This document shows positions 34,701 to 39,162 of a stretch of 39,162 bases of DNA, piece by piece; within the stretch, counting starts at the first letter, position 1; each line of letters begins with the position of its first letter. The position numbers and the translations under genes were made by a program. The notes under the pieces are model-generated. The model did no database searches. It was given only the letters and a program-made list of their open reading frames with translations, and was not told the origin of the DNA. Origin of the DNA: an uncultured Alphaproteobacteria bacterium (GTDB lineage Bacteria; Pseudomonadota; Alphaproteobacteria; UBA7985; CAJQQZ01); assembly GCA_905480575.1 (NCBI GenBank), contig CAJQQZ010000127.1, forward strand, positions 1 through 39,162, written 5' to 3'.

Positions 34701-34722
34701 TGATAACCACCCGCTTGGTCAC
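31714..34722 (-). CDS. Transglutaminase-fold/DUF2126 protein with the catalytic Cys replaced by Val
   Basis: This 1002-aa protein has an N-terminal bacterial transglutaminase beta domain (about residues 1-100), a transglutaminase core (about 135-250) and the long DUF2126 region to the end. Related proteins carry Gly-Ser-Cys-Arg-Asp with the nucleophile Cys; here the segment is Gly178-Thr-Val180-Arg-Asp, encoded by GTG at 34185-34183. The other triad residues, His221 (LHAWTEAFF) and Asp237 (GLDPTNG), are kept. The frame is intact over its full length, so this looks like a non-catalytic version under selection and not decay. Such genes usually sit beside alpha-E and circularly permuted ATP-grasp genes; neither is present here. 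There is no signal peptide. Confidence 0.85.
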   Translation of the reverse strand: MTKRVVINHHSSYTYDKPVRLGPQSIRLRPTPHCRSKVASFKLSIEPASSKVSWQQDPFGNYLALVTVPEATKTFSVTTRLAVEIEDALDPFDDLLPEAETFPFRYEGELQRQLTSFGKAGPMDGAFRDWMLSLPRESMATNEAIAFILSKIREDVQLDKETGGQVQSPSSTLKRKKGTVRDQAWLLTEVLRHLGLGARLTVGYRLPKQLGKGRNGKPTLHAWTEAFFPGAGWIGLDPTNGSVIDNNYLALTNSPTPDLAAPLSGSSERASVKFNHKLDAELVAWTPEKSSTDAKDNWSEIAKAAQDIDHVIVAAGHKLYTATSLCFSHAPNAAASADEDNETDIVLPSLKLVQTLKEQVAPHGFLHFEPSEQSQNHGAESGTWSLVWHERGKKEALWDAPDPWLDQDHTRHPTIQDAEVLFLRLTKELGLEEDAVVAGFDDVLQELSTEALLDPSGEDSRDDKQSLIDRLQEKAKIPSAFSLLLRWRDKRKNAESWQDLSEHLAHTKLYLRPDDQLAALRVTQALPDDFPEDGLNITVEPGIGYLLVSLPSGLNSRAYKALLRALATVTSATDQPVRLSGALPLSSDGFRKLTLSASTMEVFFETGAQPSWKEMRKFSEDLSAIAETRGFVDGLPRIPKLRRSFLNGRRVTLSGANAEDSPFYDRPDLLRGLLLYWQNYPSLSRLFGAVPLTNPGLAHGALPETLGEPRLYELELALGNLEPLEGTEQVKEGQLLRRMDKQLRRILGPDSEENSALIADVSRLWPAASPERQQAEVTLTGLNGVSNTSTAILFDLLLRAMVARCINAPLTGRFKRWGGLYHDRYCLPSVIWADFTCLINDLKDHGIILDAGWFSELWIERYPLLGRIDYDGAALELNHAFEPLYPEGVDRLSITAIGLDEQRYAILCNGERLPLSKFNGPGGNFTCAGVRFQHHSTETFAPTNVFDFSLIDLWDLKTVVSFSYDVAKDLFDSEDAPMTLVAETPAVRPNHALPMTLDLRDQ

Positions 34723-34903
34723 TTTTTGCTGTCCCTCAACTTGTTCCCAGAGCTATTTCGTTTTTCGAGTCTTATGCTACAGACAGTGGCTTTATTCCAG
34801 AAGATTTAGTGGCACCAACCAGATTAGTTTGCTTACGTGCCTTCATCGCCATACAAGGCGAGGGTCGCGCTTCGGCTAAGCCCCTATTTCAGGATCCCAA
34901 ATC

Positions 34904-35788
34904 TTGCCACTCAAACATCTTTTTCTTGTCCTCCTGGTGTGCCTAACTTGGGCGTTCAATTTTCTGGCAGGCAAATATGGCGCCGATTATTTTGGGCCAT
35001 TCTTGGGAACCGCACTAAGATTTGGATTTGTTTTCCTCTTTCTGTTTCCTTTTGTCGTGAAGGTGAAACGCGAAGAGATCGTTCCTTTTATGACCGTTGG
35101 CTTTGTCATGGGGATACTGCATTTTGGATTGGTTTTCGCAGGGTTCTATTTGGCTGGTGACGTGTCCTCTCTTGCGATTCTAGCGCAATTGCACATACCT
35201 TTTGTTGTCTTGTTGGGCGTACTGTTTCTAGGCGAGAGGATAGGCATTTGGCAGTCTAGTGGGATAGCGATTGCATTCTTAGGGGTTGCGATCATCAGTT
35301 TTGATCCAAAAGTGATAGAGCACCCCTGGTCAGCTATCATTTTGGCAGTCGCGGCTCTCATGCTGTCTGTTAGTCATGTGCTAATGCGGCGGTTACCGAA
35401 TGCGAACCCATTTGCTTTGCAGGCCTGGATCGCTGGGATTGCTGTTCTCGGACATTCAACGCTTTCACTCATTTTCGAGGTAGGCCAGATGGCTACCTTT
35501 TCCGCTGCTGAGCTCATGGAATGGGGCTCGGTTCTCTATGCCGCCATCGGGGGAACAATCATTGGGCATGGCTTGGCGTTGTTTCTCATCCAACGCTATC
35601 CGGTTAGCACCGTAAACCCGTACTTCCTTCTGACACCTATTTTTGCAATCGCTATGGGTGTGTTTATTTGGGGCGATGAGCCTGGGACAGAGCTATGGAT
35701 TGGCGGCGCATTGACTTTGTTGGGGGTGGCTGTAATCACTTTCCGACAGAAGAAGAAAGCTCTGGTCACCGATCAGGCTCCGGGCTGA
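34904..35788 (+). CDS. EamA/DMT-family transporter
   Basis: This 294-aa protein of the drug/metabolite transporter superfamily has ten predicted membrane helices in two EamA repeats (about residues 5-135 and 145-285). LVCLTWAFNFLAGKYG near residue 12, the FLGERIGIWQSSGIAIAFLGVAII stretch (about 107-130) and its counterpart near the C-terminus (about 255-280) mark the repeats. The exported compound is unknown; amino acids and amines are typical. The start is TTG with AGGA 10 nt ahead, and no ATG lies before the first helix. It converges on the extensin-like gene with 7 nt between the stops. Confidence 0.87.
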   Translation: MPLKHLFLVLLVCLTWAFNFLAGKYGADYFGPFLGTALRFGFVFLFLFPFVVKVKREEIVPFMTVGFVMGILHFGLVFAGFYLAGDVSSLAILAQLHIPFVVLLGVLFLGERIGIWQSSGIAIAFLGVAIISFDPKVIEHPWSAIILAVAALMLSVSHVLMRRLPNANPFALQAWIAGIAVLGHSTLSLIFEVGQMATFSAAELMEWGSVLYAAIGGTIIGHGLALFLIQRYPVSTVNPYFLLTPIFAIAMGVFIWGDEPGTELWIGGALTLLGVAVITFRQKKKALVTDQAPG

Positions 35789-35795
35789 AACGGTT

Positions 35796-36815
35796 TTAGT
35801 TTGCCGCTGCTTCTCGGGTTGCCTCACATTTTTTCCATTTGCCTAGGTCGAAGTGCAAATGGTCATGGTGATCTTTGTTGCTATACGGCGTCAACACCAG
35901 CTTGAAAATATCACAGGCGTCATGTGTGATCGCTTTCAGGAATGATGAATGGTCTTGCCATTCCCCGTCCCAATCTTTGTCAATGGAAACAACCCTGCCA
36001 TCCTTCAACGTCACTCTGCCAATGTCGATTGCGTTGCCATAGCCATGTTCGCTGACTTTGCCTTTGGACCTGAAACGGCAGGAATAGCCGGAATATTGAT
36101 GCAGCGTTGAAACCGGGCTTTTTAGGATGGCGTTTGCTCTTCGTTGTACGGAGTTCTCAACCCAATTGGCAAACTTGATGGCTGTGTTGCAGTTCACAAT
36201 CACGGGCGATTTGATTTTGACCGCCCCAATTCTGGTGATGCGAACGCCTTGGTCGAGGTTACAGCCTTGCTCATTCCTAATCGGGTTAACGATTGAGTAG
36301 TTCACACGATAGCGGGCAAGTTCTCTTTGACAGTGGGCCGGGTCGATCAGGGCAGGTGGCTTAGTCAGAATTTTGGGTTTGGTGCTCAGAGACGCCACTT
36401 GCCGTGTTTGTTTCTTTTTAGGCTTCGACTGGCTGATTTTTGGTTTGGGTTTAGCGTCCGAGTTTCGATAAATCTCACTCGCCCTTGTGCCGGTCGAGGC
36501 CTTCTGAGTTTGTTTCAATACAGCGGTTTTGAAGGAACTTGGTTTTACGCGCGGCAGTAATACGATTTTTTCACCGAGTTTCAAAAATTTAGGAACCGCT
36601 ACGAACTTTTTCGTAACAACTCGACGGCCCGGTTTCGGTTTGGGTACAGATACTTGGCGACGTTCGGTCTTGTCCGTCGGTTCTTGCTGAATCACCTTTT
36701 TTTCAGAACCAGGTTTTGGAGTCGGTATAGGTGGTGTTTCGGCGCTTGCAGTCATCGGTAGAAGCAACCCAAGGCTGACAACAAAAGTGGCGGTTATCCG
36801 GGAGGAAAAGGACAT
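35796..36815 (-). CDS. Exported extensin-C family protein (peptidase M15-like fold)
   Basis: This 339-aa protein has a signal peptide (residues 1-25, ending ASA), a Lys/Pro-rich low-complexity linker (about 30-160) and a C-terminal Extensin_C domain (about 165-335). The domain has the SEHGYGNAIDIG motif (about 258-269) and DHHDHLHFDLG near residue 320, the metal-binding histidines and aspartates of the M15-type fold. Such proteins are common in alphaproteobacteria and are thought to act on the cell wall, although no activity is proven. The basic linker could bind the cell wall or the outer membrane. Four Cys in the domain may form disulfides. Confidence 0.87.
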   Translation of the reverse strand: MSFSSRITATFVVSLGLLLPMTASAETPPIPTPKPGSEKKVIQQEPTDKTERRQVSVPKPKPGRRVVTKKFVAVPKFLKLGEKIVLLPRVKPSSFKTAVLKQTQKASTGTRASEIYRNSDAKPKPKISQSKPKKKQTRQVASLSTKPKILTKPPALIDPAHCQRELARYRVNYSIVNPIRNEQGCNLDQGVRITRIGAVKIKSPVIVNCNTAIKFANWVENSVQRRANAILKSPVSTLHQYSGYSCRFRSKGKVSEHGYGNAIDIGRVTLKDGRVVSIDKDWDGEWQDHSSFLKAITHDACDIFKLVLTPYSNKDHHDHLHFDLGKWKKCEATREAAAN

Positions 36816-36853
36816 TGCAGAGTTCAGCCGGTTGTTCCTATTGTGACTCGAAG

Positions 36854-36870
36854 AACGATAGTTAATCGTT
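36854..36870. repeat. Short inverted repeat between the GT2 and extensin-like genes
   Basis: AACGAT (36854-36859) and ATCGTT (36865-36870) form a 6-bp stem with a 5-nt loop, shortly after the GT2 stop codon at 36879. No T-run follows on the GT2 strand, so terminator function is doubtful. Confidence 0.25.
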
Positions 36871-36878
36871 TGTTTCGC

Positions 36879-37520
36879 TTAGTCTTTATAGCGCCCAATC
36901 ATGGCAAGACGAAGATAGAAAATGGTCCAAATGATCTTTGTGCCAGCTTTTATGACCCCTTTTAGAGTCCCTGAAATTTTTGAGACTCCAATACGTTGGC
37001 GATAGGAGACTGGGACATCGAGAGTCTGTAGTTTGTAGGCGGCAGCCTTGGCTTGCATTTCAACAGTCCAACCGAAGTTCGGATCTTTCATTTCAAGGAC
37101 ATCCAGATACTGTCGCCGGATCGCCCTGAATGGACCGAGGTCTGTGTACCGATAGCCCCAAAACAACCTAATCAAAAGGCAAGCTAGGCCATTACCCCAA
37201 ACTTGAACAAAGGTGAGGGCGCCAGGTTCTGCGTTTCCGAGAACTCTAGAGCCAACCACGAGGGCGATGTTTTGATCAATTATTGGATCAAGGAGCAGCG
37301 GCATTTCTTCTGGATGGTCGCTATAGTCTGCGTCCAAGAATACAGTGATATCCTCCTTACCCGTGGCGGCTAATCCGGTCAAACAAGCCTGACCATATCC
37401 TCGTTTTGGTTCCTTCAGCGCAAGGGTCGCCAATTCCTGCGCAACCGAGAATGTGTCATCGTTGGATCCATTGTCTACCACGATCACCTGATCCACGAAT
37501 GTCGGCATGTCTGACAGCAC
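36879..37520 (-). CDS. GT2 family glycosyltransferase (polyprenol-phosphate sugar synthase-like), start uncertain
   Basis: This is a cytoplasmic-face glycosyltransferase with the GT-A fold, related to dolichyl/polyprenyl-phosphate mannose or glucose synthases. VDNGSNDDT, the DADYSDHPEE metal motif and a GPFRAIRRQYL segment near residue 130 are present. The first ATG (37520) and a GTG at 37532 both lie after the first beta strand. The same frame upstream encodes KIAVIIPALNEESSLPHVL (from about 37571), the standard GT2 N-terminus, but contains no ATG, GTG or TTG there. The real protein probably begins at about 37568-37574, at a rare codon or through coupling to the overlapping upstream gene. 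It would make the lipid-linked sugar for the adjacent membrane transferase. Confidence 0.8.
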   Translation of the reverse strand: MLSDMPTFVDQVIVVDNGSNDDTFSVAQELATLALKEPKRGYGQACLTGLAATGKEDITVFLDADYSDHPEEMPLLLDPIIDQNIALVVGSRVLGNAEPGALTFVQVWGNGLACLLIRLFWGYRYTDLGPFRAIRRQYLDVLEMKDPNFGWTVEMQAKAAAYKLQTLDVPVSYRQRIGVSKISGTLKGVIKAGTKIIWTIFYLRLAMIGRYKD

Positions 37521-37569
37521 GTGGGGTAAGGAACTTTCTTCATTCAGGGCGGGAATGATAACGGCGATT

Positions 37570-38973
37570 TTATGGTTTCTGTACAGTGGACAAGTCTTTT
37601 AAGTTTGGGTGGCGTTGTTCGATTACAAAAAGGATTAACACCGGAATGAACTGTAGCCAAACCAAGTAGGTGTCGTAAACAGCCTCTCGTCCCCAAAAAA
37701 CGAAATAGTAACGAAGATAATAGAGCGAAAGTGTCGCCGTTAATATCAGAAATGAGGGCCTCGGGCAGAACACGACAAAAACCAGCATCCAAGGATAATA
37801 CCAAGGGAAAACGGTTGGGCTTAGAAGGAAAAGCACTGTTGAGACCAACAACATCGATGAAAGCTGTGACGCCCGATCTGTTGTAGTGGTTAAGAAGCGA
37901 TACAGGATGAACAGTCCTAAGATCGAAACTATGACTATTCGCGCCAGCGTATGTGCTGACCGCCATGACTGAATAGGGTCTTCATTCCAGAACTTTGTCA
38001 TGGACCAGCTAAATTTATGAACGATAGTGTAAATTCCATCATTCATTTGCCACAGGTGAGAGTAGGTCTCTAAGCCGTTGCCAACCGTTTCAGCTTGGAA
38101 CAATAGTAGAGGGCTAACCAGCAATGCTGTCCCGACAGTAAAGGCAATGGTTAGTGAGAAGAACAGTGCCTTGCGGTTCCAAAACTCTTTGAGAAAGAAG
38201 GGAAGCAAGATGATAGGCCATAGCTTGATGCCGACTGCTGCCAAGAGTGGAAGGCAGGCTGGGATAGCGCGTCCGCTTAGTAACAAGTACAGGGCCAAAA
38301 ACAGGAATGACGTTAGAACTGCATCGACGTGTAGTCCGTTTGAAAACTGTAATATGACCATTGGATTCCACCAATAGATTAAGCCCCATAGTGTTAATTT
38401 GCCCATTCTCCGGATTGCTAGGATAAGAAAAACAAATCCGAGGCATTCGGTGAGAATGAGCAGCCCGCGCCAGGCTTCAAAACTCCACGGCGATACCCAA
38501 TAACTGAAAGCAAACCACAATTGCGCAACTGGCGGATAAACGGTTGTCAAATCTGGATAGTTGATCTGTTGAAGTGTGTTGGCTCCGGATTTTGCCAATG
38601 AGGCGACACTCTCAGGCAAATCCGTGAAGTTGGCTTCGTCTAAAAATGTTAACGGAGGATAGACGAAGGGATTGGATCCGTTCGCCAATAAAGCGCCATC
38701 CCAAAGGTAGCGAAAGGTATCATCTTCCAGAATGGGTTCTGAACCTACGAAAGCCAAACGGAATGCGAGCCCTAATAGAAAAAGGCCAAGAAGTGGTTTG
38801 ATTCTCGGTTTCGGTATTTTTGAGTGCCTGGTGAGGGCAAATATCGAAACGAAATAGAGAAGGCAGGAAACCGAAAAAAACACAAAGAACAGTGCTAGTG
38901 GTCTTCCGTTCCCCTGCCAGTTATGTGGGATATCATGGCTTATTTGGGCGATCAAAAAGAAAGCCACCAGCAT
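37570..38973 (-). CDS. Polytopic polyprenol-phosphate-sugar-dependent glycosyltransferase (GT-C-like)
   Basis: This 467-aa inner-membrane protein has about twelve hydrophobic helices. After the second helix pair it has an acidic loop, EPILEDDTFRYLWDG (about residues 74-88), where GT-C enzymes keep catalytic Asp/Glu, followed by NPFVYPPL and TVYPPVAQLWF, which resemble the membrane mannosyltransferases of the MptA/B and PimE kind. It would use a lipid-linked sugar, probably made by the GT2 enzyme encoded just downstream, whose coding frame overlaps its 3' end. The acceptor is unknown. Another GT-C gene (GT39) at the left edge is broken. The start at 38973 lies about 58 nt inside the right-hand IS junction, so its promoter may have been altered. 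Confidence 0.8.
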   Translation of the reverse strand: MLVAFFLIAQISHDIPHNWQGNGRPLALFFVFFSVSCLLYFVSIFALTRHSKIPKPRIKPLLGLFLLGLAFRLAFVGSEPILEDDTFRYLWDGALLANGSNPFVYPPLTFLDEANFTDLPESVASLAKSGANTLQQINYPDLTTVYPPVAQLWFAFSYWVSPWSFEAWRGLLILTECLGFVFLILAIRRMGKLTLWGLIYWWNPMVILQFSNGLHVDAVLTSFLFLALYLLLSGRAIPACLPLLAAVGIKLWPIILLPFFLKEFWNRKALFFSLTIAFTVGTALLVSPLLLFQAETVGNGLETYSHLWQMNDGIYTIVHKFSWSMTKFWNEDPIQSWRSAHTLARIVIVSILGLFILYRFLTTTTDRASQLSSMLLVSTVLFLLSPTVFPWYYPWMLVFVVFCPRPSFLILTATLSLYYLRYYFVFWGREAVYDTYLVWLQFIPVLILFVIEQRHPNLKDLSTVQKP

Positions 38974-39031
38974 GAGCGCCCCCGATAAGAAAAGAGGGCG
39001 TGGAGAAAACTCTCGATTTCGACTGTTAAAG

Positions 39032-39162
39032 TGTAGAAGTTCAGACCTGATCTGACAGTTTCCGGATTTTGATGCGGTGTCTGTCGGATCAAATTCAGTT
39101 TATGAACTTGGCCTTCCAGATTTCTTTGCCCTCTATCATTGTCTCAAATGGCGTTCTTCCGC
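39032..39162 (-). mobile_element. End of a probable IS481/IS3-like insertion sequence (partial)
   Basis: From 39032 the sequence opens with TGTAGAAGTTCAGACCTGAT, which has the form of an IS481-type terminal repeat starting TGT, with an inner TCAGA/TCTGA dyad at 39041-39055. A reading frame at 39095-39162 on the minus strand ends in a stop 64 nt inside the element and looks like the C-terminus of an integrase-type transposase. The element would have landed about 58 nt upstream of the membrane glycosyltransferase gene. The family call comes from memory of such ends and cannot be confirmed here. Confidence 0.45.
39095..39162 (-). CDS. C-terminal fragment of a probable integrase-type transposase (continues past the window)
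   Basis: About 21 residues are visible, ending in TPFETMIEGKEIWKAKFIN and a TGA at 39097-39095. A Gly-Arg-Thr-Pro-(Phe/Tyr)-x-(T/V) tail followed by a D/E-G segment is common at the end of DDE integrase-type transposases of the IS481 and IS3 groups. The rest of the gene lies outside the window. The piece is too short for certainty. Confidence 0.4.
   Translation of the reverse strand, partial: GRTPFETMIEGKEIWKAKFIN

Noticed and set aside
1-39162. CRISPR arrays, tRNA or rRNA genes
   Set aside because: No regularly spaced repeats, cloverleaf-like sequences or rRNA signature segments were noticed on either strand.

Overview
The window reads as chromosome of a marine-type alphaproteobacterium with a mid-range GC content. 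This is inferred from gene content: a cytoplasmic SoeABC-type sulfite dehydrogenase, an extensin-C protein, a DUF2126/transglutaminase protein, a YhaO/YhaN pair and PxpABC. There are no rRNA, tRNA or CRISPR loci. Gene density is high, with many 1-4 nt overlaps and several convergent gene pairs that overlap. Both edges look like ends of insertion sequences (IS21-like at about 1-138, IS481-like at about 39032-39162), so the window may be one assembly contig bounded by repeats.

Layout. 78-959 (-): GT39 sugar transferase gene cut by the left IS. 1379-4627 (+): large MscS-family channel and a TauE/SafE-type exporter. 4804-6101 (+): unknown protein and an SDR reductase. 6098-10721 (-): soeCBA, the molybdoenzyme that oxidises sulfite in the cytoplasm; the nearby TauE/SafE protein may export leftover sulfite. 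11010-13813 (+): SAF-domain oxidoreductase, periplasmic serine hydrolase and GFA-type zinc protein.

13830-16867 is the least familiar part. A two-gene cassette (a small protein plus a ~163 aa protein with a faint PAS-like look) occurs twice on the minus strand, and the copies flank a frameshifted methyltransferase gene and an unrecognised, possibly GNAT-like gene. I do not know of a described system with this make-up.

16994-23103: an amino-acid/5-oxoproline block. pxpA, a BASS transporter and a DadA-like dehydrogenase run leftward; pxpB, pxpC and an MFS transporter run rightward from a shared 75 bp region that carries a 12 bp perfect palindrome. 23183-28943 (+): AI-2E-family membrane protein, then the SbcD-like and SbcC-like pair (YhaO/YhaN). 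28922-30202 (-): ChaC gamma-glutamylcyclotransferase and an AlkA-type glycosylase. ChaC makes 5-oxoproline, the substrate of PxpABC. 30350-31720 (+): class III aminotransferase. 31714-34722 (-): 1002 aa transglutaminase-fold/DUF2126 protein in which Val replaces the catalytic Cys. 34904-35788 (+): EamA transporter. 35796-36815 (-): extensin-C protein. 36879-38973 (-): GT2 glycosyltransferase and a polytopic mannosyltransferase-like protein; the GT2 gene has no standard start codon ahead of its first beta strand.
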